Source: Symbiodinium natans
Lineage: Eukaryota > Sar > Dinophyceae > Suessiales > Symbiodiniaceae
Direction of reading: 5' to 3'
DNA: 64,000 nt
Assembly: GCA_905221605.1 (NCBI GenBank)
Contig: CAJNDS010002219.1
Coordinates: forward strand, 442,001 to 506,000
Below, one piece after another: positions 15,835 through 25,359 of this stretch (position 1 is its first letter; every line of letters starts with the position of its first letter). Under the pieces are notes generated by a model, which was not told the origin of the DNA, did no database searches, and saw only the letters and a list, made by a program, of their open reading frames with translations. A program made the translations under genes and the position numbers.

Positions 15835-16209
15835 TGTGGAAGATTGTGGCTGATCAGTGATGTTTTTGTCATGTTTTGGATCAGCTTGTATAGGTTTGTT
15901 TTGCTTCGGAGTGATTGGGAATCCGTGTGATCCCATCCTCGATGGTTTATGCCTCGTTGATTTCCAAGGAAATCATACGAGTGTGTTTTTGCCCAATACG
16001 CTATTTAAAGTGAGTGTGCAGTGTGTAGGAACTTCGTTCTGAAGCTGAGTTTAAGCTCACAAGAGAGAATTCGTTTAGTTTGTGCACTTCGTGACTTTTG
16101 GCTCAAGTGGCTCTGACTGTGAAAAAGAGAGAGTTGTCCGCACTTGTGTGAGAGGTCAGGGTTCGTGCTTTCAAGGGAAAAGGTACCAGAGGGACCTTCG
16201 GTTTTTCAC
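15835..16209 (+). repeat. 5' LTR of element 2
   Basis: Starts TGTGGAAGATTG and ends TTTTTCAC, one base before the primer site. Contains T-rich runs (TGTTTTTGTC, TGTTTTGG) of the sort proposed as TTTT-box promoters in dinoflagellates, and CTATTTAAAG near 15999. The spliced-leader match is at 16096-16107, leaving a 102-nt U5-like stretch. The end CAC instead of CA is unusual. Confidence 0.85.
16096..16107 (+). promoter_or_regulatory. Spliced-leader-like motif in element 2 5' LTR
   Basis: TTTTGGCTCAAG is identical to the last 12 bases of the dinoflagellate spliced leader. The preceding TGAC and following T are shared with element 1. In the 3' LTR (25620-25636) the same motif carries an internal 5-bp duplication (TTGGC twice). 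Confidence 0.65.
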
Positions 16210-16210
16210 G

Positions 16211-16222
16211 TGGTAGCGGAGC
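16211..16222 (+). promoter_or_regulatory. Primer-binding site, element 2
   Basis: TGGTAGCGGAGC, identical to that of element 1, one base after the LTR end. Fits the 3' end of an initiator-Met-like tRNA. Confidence 0.75.
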
Positions 16223-16625
16223 TTGTGCCTTGTGGTACGAGCCCGTGTATGGTATTTGGTTGTCTGTCAGGACTCTGTGAGTGCCTGGAGGCAAGTTTGG
16301 GTTTGGAGCCCAGACTGCCAGTGGACCGAAATCTCTTGTACTCGGACCGTGTAAGTGAGTACCGGGAAGCCTATCCTGTGAGGAGGCGGATCCGGACTCA
16401 TCAGGCTTGGAAGCAGTTGGTTCAGCGGCTGTTGAGGCACTTTGGAGCCCGGGCAAGGTGGTTTGTCTGGAACTGGATTGGTTGTGACCGATCTTGGAGG
16501 AATACGGTGCTTGGTAGAGTAGAACTAAGGTTCTTCAGGAGCCTGGACCATCTGGTGTTGGTGAGAGAATTTTCGCCAGAAGACGTTGTGGAGAGACTGC
16601 AGGCTGGAGCCTGAGTTCAGGAACT
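16223..16625 (+). other. Leader of element 2 with a 156-codon open frame
   Basis: Lies between primer site and gag. An open frame that begins inside the LTR (16144) runs to 16614 and stops 12 bases before the gag ATG. Its second half (VSEYREAYPVRRRIRTHQAW...) has a plausible amino-acid make-up, rich in Arg and aromatic residues, but no motif. It could be a small upstream protein or a chance frame. Element 1 has no room for an equivalent. Confidence 0.3.
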
Positions 16626-17450
16626 ATGTTGAATACATCCCCACGACATACCAGTGGAGCTCATGTGAGGAGTCCAAGAGGTGGACGAGAGCGTGGAAGC
16701 TCTGTGCCCATCATGGATGCTGAGACAAGGCGAAGGGTAGACCCTTTTCCGGGTTTGGGAAATCCCAACCCACTGTGGGTGCAAGGTTTGGCACAAGGAA
16801 GCCAACCTGTGTATGGCCCAGTGCCCAGAGGTCGAACTCCCGCCAGAAGCCCTCATGGGGTAGCTACTGGAGCACCCCAACAGACAATGGGAGGCCCTTC
16901 GTTTCCCCCTGGTTTGCCTCAGCAAGCGGTAGGAAGTCCTTCGTTACCACCAGGACTATCCACTGGACCTCCTCAACCTGTGGTGACACCATCACAAACA
17001 TCACCCGACGTGCAAGGGTTGACGAGACAAGTGCGAGAATTGGAAAGCATGATGCAGCAACTGGTTGTGCAGCAACAGCAGTTTATGCAAACGATGACTT
17101 CGTCCATGGTGCAGCAACAGCAGCAGCATCAGCAGTGGATGATACAGCAGCATCAGCAACAGCAGCCACAGCAACAGCAACAGGTGAATCCCCCCTTACC
17201 TCAGGATGGTGTTCCTGAGAACATGCCCAGTTCTTCTTCGGGATGTCAAGGTGCATCGCCAGTGGGTACTCCTGCGAAGGGGACCCAGCTTTTTCGGATG
17301 GCGAGCCCAAGTCCCCCACTGAGACCTCCACCTCTGGAGCAAGAAAGGAAAGGGATGTGTTTGCTCGATCGGACAAATGGTTGCCCAGTTTGCCGACCAT
17401 TGACTTTTCGTCTTGGAAGGATCGCATCTCTGAAGCTCTTGGATTCTTGA
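16626..17450 (+). CDS. Element 2 gag N-terminal ORF
   Basis: 274 residues. Starts MLNTSPRHTSG, then a Pro/Gly-rich part with repeats of SFPPGLPQQ and SLPPGL, then a Gln-rich coiled-coil-like part (residues 135-190: RELESMMQQLVVQQQQ, MVQQQQQHQQWM). Element 1 has the matching Gln/Met-rich part at the start of its single ORF, so this is the gag N-terminus. After about residue 240 the frame loses sense, and the natural continuation (ARSDKWLPSLPTID, compare NRAEKYLPALPLID in element 1) is in the -1 frame. Translation to pol would need a -1 shift in the 17243-17450 overlap, or the copy has a single-base indel near 17340-17355 (CAAGAAAGGAAAGGGA). I see no canonical slippery heptamer in the right frame. 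Confidence 0.65.
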   Translation: MLNTSPRHTSGAHVRSPRGGRERGSSVPIMDAETRRRVDPFPGLGNPNPLWVQGLAQGSQPVYGPVPRGRTPARSPHGVATGAPQQTMGGPSFPPGLPQQAVGSPSLPPGLSTGPPQPVVTPSQTSPDVQGLTRQVRELESMMQQLVVQQQQFMQTMTSSMVQQQQQHQQWMIQQHQQQQPQQQQQVNPPLPQDGVPENMPSSSSGCQGASPVGTPAKGTQLFRMASPSPPLRPPPLEQERKGMCLLDRTNGCPVCRPLTFRLGRIASLKLLDS

Positions 17451-20400
17451 CCTGGATGGAGAAGCTGACCAGTTGGGTTGGTTTGGGTTCAGAAGTGTTT
17501 CCCAATGAGCTCATGCATGCGGTGAAGACTCAAGAAGAGTCTCGGCTGAAACAGGATCGACTTACTGTGGAGCAACAGAAGAGGTCGACGAGGCTGATGC
17601 ACATCCTGCGACAGACTTTTGCAAATCATGAGAAGAGTTCTCTGATTTTGCAGACATATGTTGAAAGTGAGAGCACTTATCAACAATCTGGTTTTGTGGC
17701 TTTGAGATTGCTGGCGAAGGAGTTTTGCCTGAAGTCGCGAGCTGAATGCCTGTTCTTTCGGTCGCAGCTGGTGAATCAAACCGTGAAAGCACCCAGTATT
17801 CCGGAGATCATTCGAAAGATTGAGCATGAGTTGAACAAGTACACCAAGCTGCTCAATAGTCTTGATCCCGATGTGCATGCTGGTGGTTTGCAGATCCAAG
17901 AAGCGGATTCGGTTATGGTTTTGCTGCGCAGTTTGCCAGATCGGTGTAGAAGCCATTGCTTGTTGCATGGCGATAGTGAATCGTTTGAAGATCTGAAAAG
18001 AGTTGCTCTGAAGTTTGAGGTGCAACAAAGGGTGTGGTCAGAAGCCCCTGGCACGAAGCTTCAACCTTTTCGAGATCCCAATGAGGGAAAGGGCAACGAA
18101 GGAAAACCAAAAGGCAAAGGAAAGGAACAGAAAGGCAAGCGCGAATCAAGCAAAGGTGCTGGCAAACGAGCTTCAAGCCAGAACAAGAAGGATGTGGAGT
18201 GCTATGTGTGTGGTGGAAAGGGACATTATGCCCGCGATTGCTGGTATAAGGAGGGAGATTCAGGCAAGAAGCCCAATTCCCCCAATGCTAAGGCGAAAGC
18301 CAAGGCAAAAGGAGATCCCAAGAAGAAGCCCGAAAAGGGAAAGCCCAAAGGAAAAGGCAAAGGAAAGGGGAAGACAGTTGCTGAAGTCTCCCAAGAGGGT
18401 GAGTCGAGTGACTACCAGCTAACTGGAGGTGAATGGAATGAACCTGAGTCAGAGGCCCGAGTGGAATCTGTGTTGCAACCTCTGGAAGGATTGCTCGATG
18501 AAGTGAGAAAAGAGTGGATTCCCCGGAGTACTGATGAGATAGATTGGTCATGGGAAGTTGAGACGAGAGTCCGGATTGCCGAGTTGGAGCATCGGATCTC
18601 TACCGATTTATCTCAGATGTTGCCATCTAAGTCAGTTCGGTCTTTGATGAAACCTCCGATGAATCAAGTCAAAAGCATGGAAAAGGATGATGCAAGCAAA
18701 TGGTGGTTGATTGACTCAGGAGCATCGGTGACTGTGATTGCGAAAAGATACTTGGATGAGTTCCAGATCTTGGATCGGAAGGCGTTGGGACCTAATGAGA
18801 GGTACTCAGCAGCCAACGATACCCCGGTGAATGTCTTCGAGCGAGTTCGCATCCGAGCCTTGCTGCCTATGTATGAAGGAAAGCAGTATCTTGGTTTGAC
18901 ATCGGTGTGTGTGACTGGAGTTGTAGCAGATGTGGCTCACAACATCTTGAGCACCGAGCAGATGGTGAATACTGGTTGGGAAGTGAAGTTCACTCGAAGA
19001 GAGATTTCGCTGCGACACGAGAAGAAAGGAGTCATGGGATATGGAGTATCCTGGGCTGGATGTCCTTGGATCTACCTGCAAGGTGATGCTGGAAAGCGAA
19101 AGAAAGTAACCTTTGGAAGAACTGAGGTTCGACCCATGGATGTGGATGATGGCCAACGACCGATGGAGGTTGATCAGATGCAGTCAGTGCAGTCAATGAC
19201 CAAGAAAAAGCAAGAAGAAATGGAGCTGCATCGGATGCGAGGCCACATTCCTTTTTCGTCCGAATGTCCTCATTGTCGGATGACAAGAGGAACAACCCAG
19301 CATCGTCGGACCAAGGATGCTCAAGACCGACCCGTGGCGTTGCAAGCAGATTTCTGCTTCATCAACCTGGTAACTGGTACTTTTGCGAAAGACCAGCCGA
19401 CGGCTCCCAACATGAAAGTACTGGTCATGACTGAAATGTCAACCAGAATGATTGGATGTCTGTTGGTAGGGACCAATGCTGACAATACCTCCAGCTGGAT
19501 TCGTTATTGGATGAATGCTTTCGGACTGGACATTGCAGGGTCTGCTGTACTGTTGAGGACAGACAGCGAGACAGCGGTGAGCGCCCTCATCAAGAGAGCC
19601 AATCTGGGGATTAGGATTGTGACCCAAAGAGCACCTCCGCAGGGACATGAAGCGGTTGGTGGTGTGGAAAGGGCAGTGAGAACACTCAAGGAGTTGTTCA
19701 GCACGGTGAGGTTGGATCTACGAGCGCAGGGCTTTGACTTGAAAAGAAGTCCTCGAGCGTTTGAGTTTGGTCTGATTTACTGTGCTGCAATGCACAATCA
19801 CCATGCAGCTGCCTTTGATGGGAAGAAATCACCCCAGGAGTTGGTACTACAGAGATCCCTCCATGAGTGTGGATCGTCGTTGATAGGTGCTACAGTTCTG
19901 GCTGAGCTACCGGATTCGATGAAAACCACGGCGCTCTCCCGGTTTGTGGAAGCAGCCTATGTGTACCCTGAAGTTGGTGGCTTGACTCATGTTGTGAGTG
20001 CCATGGTGGATGGTTGTCCAAAACACTTTCGAGCAAAGTCCATCAAGCACATCGTTCCGTTGAAGATTGGGTTGGAGCATTGTCAACATTTGCTCAAGGA
20101 GCATGATCCATCGGATACATTGGCTCCCCCGATTCTGAAGGAGAAAGAGGATGGTGTGCCCGATCGGATTGAAGGTGAAGCGGACAAGGCCTTTGAGGGC
20201 CGAGTGTCTGAGGGACCGACCACAGACATGAGCAAAGTTGGACCTCCAGCTGCATGGGTGAAGGAACATGGTGGCACAGCGAACTGTCCTGCGTGTGGTC
20301 CAAAAAGAGGAAAAGCCAACCACAATGCTGAATGCCGAAAACGGTATGATGATTGGTTGAAAGCTCAACGACAACGGTTGGAATCGAAAGAACCAACAGA

Positions 20401-23400
20401 GGAAACTCCAAAAATGGACCAGAGAAGCTCAAAGGATGCGGGGGTGATGGAGTCTGGAAGTGAGCCTTCACTCCTGAAACGCCCGAAGATCACCTATGAG
20501 AGTCGACCAGATCCCAAGTTGGAGGAGAAGCAAAGCGTCCCAACACCTGCGACAGAAGTTGTGGATGTTGACATGGAGGATTTTGAGGATCCAAGTTTGC
20601 CTTACCAAGGGATTCCAGATGAGGCAATGGAACCTGGATACTTCGAAGGAGAAACTCCCGCTGAGGATGAAGCGATCCCAATGGAGGAAGAAAAACCTCA
20701 AATGGATGTGGATTCAGTTCCAAATGAGTCCAGTCGAGTTCCCCGGCGTTTAGAGAGTTTAACTTCAGATGTGAACTCAGTTCCAGATGAGTCCAATCGA
20801 GTTCCCCGGCTGATCAATCGTATTTATTTAGACCCAAGACTCGATGTGCCTCAAGGTCCTATTAAAATGGTAAGCAGTGACGAGAGTCCGAAGTTGGTAC
20901 ATGTGACCAATTCGATTCTGCTCAACAAGAATAGCACTTTCCCGGAGTCCATGAAGGTGTGTGGATCCCAAGTTTGGCTGGCAAGACCCACGAGTGTTCT
21001 GTCTGAGATAGATGGATGTCCATTAGATGTGGATAAAACAGTGGAAGGCCGGCGAACTGAGCTGCAGAGTATGACTGCTCACAAAGCAGGGAGAGTGGTT
21101 GGAGCAGACGAGGCTCAGAAGTTTGCTCGTCAGCATGGGATAAAGATCATCCCAACCCGATGGGTCATAGGCCCAAAGGTGGTGAATGGCAAGGAAGCTG
21201 TGAGAGCTCGGTGTGTGGTGCAAGACATCGCAAAGGGGAGCACAGCATCATCTTTAGGACTGAGTGCTACGACTCCTTCTTTAGAAGCGTTACGGACGCT
21301 TTTGGCCATTGCTTCGGTAGATGCTATGGATATCGCAACTTTGGATGTTAGCACTGCATTCTTGCATTCCCCCCTTCCGAAAGGATCGAAGGCGATTATC
21401 CAATTGCCCAAGGATGTTTCCGCCTGCAAGGACTATTATGTCCCGGTGTTTATGATTCTGGATCAAGCCATGAATGGTTTGAGAGTTGCCGCCAAAGCTT
21501 GGAACTTGAAGCTGGCGACAGTTGTGAAGAAAGTTGGGTTGAAGCAATGCCCAACGGAACCTTCCGTCTTCGAGGGCACTGTGAGAGGGAAAAGATTCCT
21601 CATGTTGTGCTATGTGGACGATTTGATTCTGTGTGGCACTAGAGATGCCATTCGGTTGGTGACCGACACCCTGAACGGAGAGTTGAAGATCAAGGAAACG
21701 GGTCGAATCACTTCCACTGGTGGAAAGATCACCTTTTTGGGGCGAGAGATTGAGAGACAAGGGAGTCATCTCAGGATGCGAGTGCCCCCGGCATACTTAG
21801 ATGCCCTGTTCGAGACAGAGTTCTGTAAGGACCTGAAGGTGGTTACTGCTCCTCCGGACATCGTGAAAACGGTCGAGAAGGGCAGAGCAAGTGGTTCGGA
21901 TCCTGAGTTGAGTGACACTGCAGCTGCGAGGTACAGAGCAGTACTTGGCCGGATTGCATGGTGGGGTCAGTCGAGACCTGACCTGAGTAGGTGGATGTCC
22001 ATTCTTTCGCAAGGACAGTCCAAGCCAACAGCATGCTTTGAGCAAGCATTGCGACAAGTGATTAGGTTCCTAAAGGGACAATACCATGCATGGCAGTACT
22101 TTGGCCCTGATGGGAATGTCCCGGACAGTGGGCCGGCGCAGCTGGAAGTGTATGCGGATGCTAGTTGGGCACCCCAAGCGTCGTTAGGACGAAGATCTGT
22201 GTCGGGCATAGCCATCTTTTATAGAGGATGCCTGATCAAGGGAATCTCTCGAGTTCAAGGGTGTGTATCGCTGAGTTCTTGTGAAGCCGAGTTGAGAGCC
22301 ATCTTGACTGCGGTACAGGAGAGTGAGGGACTTGCGACTTTGATCGGTCAGTTGGCCGAGTCAGATGTCACGATCCGATTGCACACTGACAGTTCCTCAG
22401 CGAGAGCGGTTTTGCTAAACCGTGGGTTGAGTAGGCGAGTTCGCCACTTAGACATCGCTGTCTGCTATCTTCAGGAGCGGATACAGGAAGCTCAGACCTT
22501 GAAGGTCATTTGGTGCCCGACAGCGGGAATGATCGCTGACGTTCTTACAAAGTGCTTGAGTCAAGTGACATTCTGTCAGCACCAGCAAGCTATGGGTATA
22601 TACCCTGGTGAAGATGTGCAGCAGGTGTGGAGGATCTGTGGAATCCGACCAAGGGTTGGAGTTCAGGCATGCCAGTGTGCCGAGGCAACTGGATGCAGTG
22701 TGGAGCAAGTTGGATCGTTGAAAAGTGTGAAAAAGTGTGGCGAAGTTTTTGAAAATTTCCACCTTAGAAGTCCCGAAACCCTTCGTGAAGACTCTTCCCC
22801 TGAGGTTCAAGAAATGGATTTATGGTCCAACCGCAAAAGCTTTGGTTCAAGCACCACGGAAGCTAGCCCTAGCCTGGAGCCTGTACCTTTGGTGAAGGAC
22901 AGGAAAATGGCAGCTGAAGACAGCAGGAAGGGTGAGCAGGGTGCTGAGATGAAAAGCCCCTTTTGGTGTAAGGTTTGCAAATGGTTGTTCAGATCCGAGC
23001 ATGCTGCCGGGTTGAGCTGGGATGAAAGTGGCAAGCCCAAGTGCGAAAAGTGCAAACAGACTGTGACAGTCTCTGGCACGGATGCAAGCCATGCATTCCA
23101 TCTCCGAGAGGCAGAGAAGGAGCGCCGAGCTGCTGGAAAAAGGGGTGATAAAGGTGAAAGCCGAGGCTCAGGCCAAGCTGCACCGAAACCCAAGGCCATG
23201 CCGAAGGTGATTGAACGGATGGTCGACGTGTTTCCGGAGCTGGCGGATCCAGAGCCGCCGAAGTGGTTCGGTGATGTGTCATGGAGTATCTGCCGGCGCG
23301 GAACTCCAGTGGATGAGCTAGAGCTCAAGGACGTGGTAGGCACGCTATCCGACAAGGATATGGTGCGCTATCAAAGCTCATACGAGAAGCTGGTGAAGCC

Positions 23401-24622
23401 CATCCAGGAGGTGTGTGAGCTACAGGAGAAACCCACGAAGATCTTCGGAATCTTGGATGTCCGTGGACAGATTGGTGGCAAGGCCATCATCTGGGAGATG
23501 GCAGTGAATGAAGGAGGACTGTACATGGAAGTACCGCCGGGAACGTGTGGCCTGGCGATGTTGAGCTTCGTGAGGTACTTGAAGAGAAAAGGGATAGTCC
23601 CTGTTTTGCTTCTGGGTGAGCACCAGGACCTCGGAGTCTTGCGGATGGTGGATCTGTTGTGCATGCTACCCATTTTGGGAGCAGAGAGGATCATGGAGGA
23701 TGAAGCTGAGAGCTCGTATTATCCCCCATGGGTGTTGCGCTGGAAGAGAAGTGCAAAGGAAGGATCCTTGGTGTTTAAGGAACTGGTGGAGCGAGTGCGA
23801 GTGATTTCGATGTTGTCGTGTGATACACTTCGGATTCACGAGCCGGAGCTGAGGGAGAGACCAGTCCCCAAGTGGTCGTTTGTGGCCTACAGCCACTACA
23901 GATCCGTGATGGAGTCTGTTGCAGGATTCTTGGAGGACCTGGAGAAAAAGAAAGAGGAGATCACCGACACGCAGAGGGCGGCAAGCTGGAAGAAGGTGGT
24001 TGCGAGTGAGACTCGAAGCGGTGTTGTGTGGATCTGCAAGTGTAAGTGGCACTTGCCGACCGACTATGTGGTGAGGTTCAACTTGACGTTGCCTGCCGAC
24101 ATGTGGCAGCAAGCCTTTGGGATCATGGGTGAGAATGTTGGGAAACTCGAGAAGGAGGAAAAGGACCTGAAGCGGATCCTCAAGGCTGCAGCGGAACAGC
24201 AAGACCGAGAGTTCGAGGAAGCTGAGCGAAAGCGCAAGCGCATCGCCGACCTGTCAGCTGCCGAGGAAGAAGCTGCTAAGAGAGCAAAGCTGGAAGGCGA
24301 AGCGGTTCGCTCGCCTGTGTCAGTTGTACCATCTGAGTTGGATGCAGCAGCTATCGCGCAGATTGCTGAGCGTGTGAAGGCAAGCTTTAGTGTTGCCGAT
24401 TTGGAGCTGATGTTGGAAGAGAAGAAGAGAAAGGTTGGAGACCAGCCAACTGAGAGGCCTGCGGAGACGCCAGCTGAGCCTAGCCGATCTTCGCAGGATG
24501 TGATGATGGAAACGAGGACGGCTGAGTTGGCGGAGATGAAGGAAGCCGCCAAGGAGCGCCGCGCCAAGTTGATGGAGTCAACTGGAGCTGGCGAGAAGAA
24601 GGGCGAAGAGGATGAAGAATGA
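17243..24622 (+). CDS. Copia gag-pol polyprotein, element 2 (2459 aa)
   Basis: Domains in order: gag core (about 45-280); CCHC knuckle C320-C323-H328-C333 and a Lys/Gly tract; aspartic protease with WWLIDSGAS (Asp 491); integrase with HHCC finger (H663, H668, C675, C678) and triad D703-D774-E809; a second cysteine-histidine motif CPAC...H...C (1015-1031) in the linker; reverse transcriptase with YVDD at 1457-1460; RNase H with D1639 and the SSCEAEL motif; then about 640 extra residues. These hold a zinc ribbon (C1909, C1912, C1934, C1937), a mixed alpha/beta region of unknown fold, and a charged coiled coil (about 2280-2440) ending in an acidic tail. The true protein probably starts in the upstream frame at 16626, so the ATG at 17243 is only the first in this frame. 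No stops interrupt it; with near-identical LTRs the copy is young. Confidence 0.88.
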   Translation: MSRCIASGYSCEGDPAFSDGEPKSPTETSTSGARKERDVFARSDKWLPSLPTIDFSSWKDRISEALGFLTWMEKLTSWVGLGSEVFPNELMHAVKTQEESRLKQDRLTVEQQKRSTRLMHILRQTFANHEKSSLILQTYVESESTYQQSGFVALRLLAKEFCLKSRAECLFFRSQLVNQTVKAPSIPEIIRKIEHELNKYTKLLNSLDPDVHAGGLQIQEADSVMVLLRSLPDRCRSHCLLHGDSESFEDLKRVALKFEVQQRVWSEAPGTKLQPFRDPNEGKGNEGKPKGKGKEQKGKRESSKGAGKRASSQNKKDVECYVCGGKGHYARDCWYKEGDSGKKPNSPNAKAKAKAKGDPKKKPEKGKPKGKGKGKGKTVAEVSQEGESSDYQLTGGEWNEPESEARVESVLQPLEGLLDEVRKEWIPRSTDEIDWSWEVETRVRIAELEHRISTDLSQMLPSKSVRSLMKPPMNQVKSMEKDDASKWWLIDSGASVTVIAKRYLDEFQILDRKALGPNERYSAANDTPVNVFERVRIRALLPMYEGKQYLGLTSVCVTGVVADVAHNILSTEQMVNTGWEVKFTRREISLRHEKKGVMGYGVSWAGCPWIYLQGDAGKRKKVTFGRTEVRPMDVDDGQRPMEVDQMQSVQSMTKKKQEEMELHRMRGHIPFSSECPHCRMTRGTTQHRRTKDAQDRPVALQADFCFINLVTGTFAKDQPTAPNMKVLVMTEMSTRMIGCLLVGTNADNTSSWIRYWMNAFGLDIAGSAVLLRTDSETAVSALIKRANLGIRIVTQRAPPQGHEAVGGVERAVRTLKELFSTVRLDLRAQGFDLKRSPRAFEFGLIYCAAMHNHHAAAFDGKKSPQELVLQRSLHECGSSLIGATVLAELPDSMKTTALSRFVEAAYVYPEVGGLTHVVSAMVDGCPKHFRAKSIKHIVPLKIGLEHCQHLLKEHDPSDTLAPPILKEKEDGVPDRIEGEADKAFEGRVSEGPTTDMSKVGPPAAWVKEHGGTANCPACGPKRGKANHNAECRKRYDDWLKAQRQRLESKEPTEETPKMDQRSSKDAGVMESGSEPSLLKRPKITYESRPDPKLEEKQSVPTPATEVVDVDMEDFEDPSLPYQGIPDEAMEPGYFEGETPAEDEAIPMEEEKPQMDVDSVPNESSRVPRRLESLTSDVNSVPDESNRVPRLINRIYLDPRLDVPQGPIKMVSSDESPKLVHVTNSILLNKNSTFPESMKVCGSQVWLARPTSVLSEIDGCPLDVDKTVEGRRTELQSMTAHKAGRVVGADEAQKFARQHGIKIIPTRWVIGPKVVNGKEAVRARCVVQDIAKGSTASSLGLSATTPSLEALRTLLAIASVDAMDIATLDVSTAFLHSPLPKGSKAIIQLPKDVSACKDYYVPVFMILDQAMNGLRVAAKAWNLKLATVVKKVGLKQCPTEPSVFEGTVRGKRFLMLCYVDDLILCGTRDAIRLVTDTLNGELKIKETGRITSTGGKITFLGREIERQGSHLRMRVPPAYLDALFETEFCKDLKVVTAPPDIVKTVEKGRASGSDPELSDTAAARYRAVLGRIAWWGQSRPDLSRWMSILSQGQSKPTACFEQALRQVIRFLKGQYHAWQYFGPDGNVPDSGPAQLEVYADASWAPQASLGRRSVSGIAIFYRGCLIKGISRVQGCVSLSSCEAELRAILTAVQESEGLATLIGQLAESDVTIRLHTDSSSARAVLLNRGLSRRVRHLDIAVCYLQERIQEAQTLKVIWCPTAGMIADVLTKCLSQVTFCQHQQAMGIYPGEDVQQVWRICGIRPRVGVQACQCAEATGCSVEQVGSLKSVKKCGEVFENFHLRSPETLREDSSPEVQEMDLWSNRKSFGSSTTEASPSLEPVPLVKDRKMAAEDSRKGEQGAEMKSPFWCKVCKWLFRSEHAAGLSWDESGKPKCEKCKQTVTVSGTDASHAFHLREAEKERRAAGKRGDKGESRGSGQAAPKPKAMPKVIERMVDVFPELADPEPPKWFGDVSWSICRRGTPVDELELKDVVGTLSDKDMVRYQSSYEKLVKPIQEVCELQEKPTKIFGILDVRGQIGGKAIIWEMAVNEGGLYMEVPPGTCGLAMLSFVRYLKRKGIVPVLLLGEHQDLGVLRMVDLLCMLPILGAERIMEDEAESSYYPPWVLRWKRSAKEGSLVFKELVERVRVISMLSCDTLRIHEPELRERPVPKWSFVAYSHYRSVMESVAGFLEDLEKKKEEITDTQRAASWKKVVASETRSGVVWICKCKWHLPTDYVVRFNLTLPADMWQQAFGIMGENVGKLEKEEKDLKRILKAAAEQQDREFEEAERKRKRIADLSAAEEEAAKRAKLEGEAVRSPVSVVPSELDAAAIAQIAERVKASFSVADLELMLEEKKRKVGDQPTERPAETPAEPSRSSQDVMMETRTAELAEMKEAAKERRAKLMESTGAGEKKGEEDEE
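22560..24619 (+). other. C-terminal extension of element 2 polyprotein
   Basis: About 640 residues beyond RNase H. The first 130 are Cys- and Ser-rich. A treble-clef or ribbon-like zinc site (WCKVC...CEKC) follows. The middle part (FGDVSWSICRRGTPVDELEL to LRIHEPELRERPVPKW) looks globular, with a Gly/hydrophobic core (ILDVRGQIGGKAIIWEMAV, AMLSFVRYLKRKGIVPVLLL). The end is a Lys/Glu/Ala coiled coil (AEERKRK-type). It is unlike the methyltransferase-like end of element 1. I recognise no family. Confidence 0.6.
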
Positions 24623-25352
24623 ACTGAGATGCTAAGTGATCTCAGTGGTTGGGTGGGTGAGTGAAACCCGCAGCCATTTTTTTGGAAGCCATGGCCGCGT
24701 TGCCGCCATGGAGCGCCCGCGATTTTTCTGGTTAGTGTGAGCCCTTGTTTCAGTGCATGAGAAGTTTGCAAAGAGGAGGCAAAATGATGATGAAACTCAA
24801 CGAGGGACTCTATAGCCCCTTCTGCAAGGCGTCTGATTGCCACCTCTGAAGACGTTTTTGGCTGATGGTACGCTGGAAGAAGCGAAACTATGAAGCCAAT
24901 CTTTTCCTGAAGGATCAGCTAGCCGATGCTAGTTGGTGAGTTTGGTGACCTGGAAGATGCGAGACTGAGGAGGAGTACCACGACAAGGTCGAGTGCTGAG
25001 TGGGAAACATCTGAAGCTTGCATTAATTCGTTTTCACGTGTTTGTCACCACGAACTCTTGGATTCGTTCCAAGACAACCCTGCCCCAGTGCAGGTGGATG
25101 CAAGTTTAATTCGTTTTTCACGTGTTTGGACAACGAACTCTTGGGTTACCAGTGATGTGGACCCAGGACAACCTGCCTGATGGTGGGATCTTGCATGAGT
25201 TTTAAGTTTGATGTCAGAGATCGACTGGTGTGTTGTTTGTTTCGTTTGGTGGCGAGTACGCACCAAGGGAATGTGGCCAGGGCATCCCCTTAGTGTTGAA
25301 GTGCCGAGCTGGGCTTGGACTTCAGATCTTTGACATGAACCCTCAGCAAAAT
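24623..25352 (+). other. 3' region of element 2
   Basis: Non-coding, 730 bp. Contains a repeated phrase TTAATTCGTTTT(T)CACGTGTTTG (near 25024 and 25108), each followed by CACGAACTC or CAACGAACTC, so a short direct duplication of about 84 bp. No gene seen. Confidence 0.6.
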
Positions 25353-25359
25353 GCGGGGG
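25353..25359 (+). promoter_or_regulatory. Polypurine tract of element 2
   Basis: GCGGGGGG stands immediately before the 3' LTR and would prime plus-strand DNA synthesis. Element 1 has the same form (GCGGGGG) at 11480-11486. Confidence 0.7.

Noticed and set aside
24064-24843. A 259-codon minus-strand gene at the end of element 2
   Set aside because: Antisense of the charged coiled coil, giving Ser/Ala/Phe-rich filler; typical of the reverse of Glu/Lys codons.
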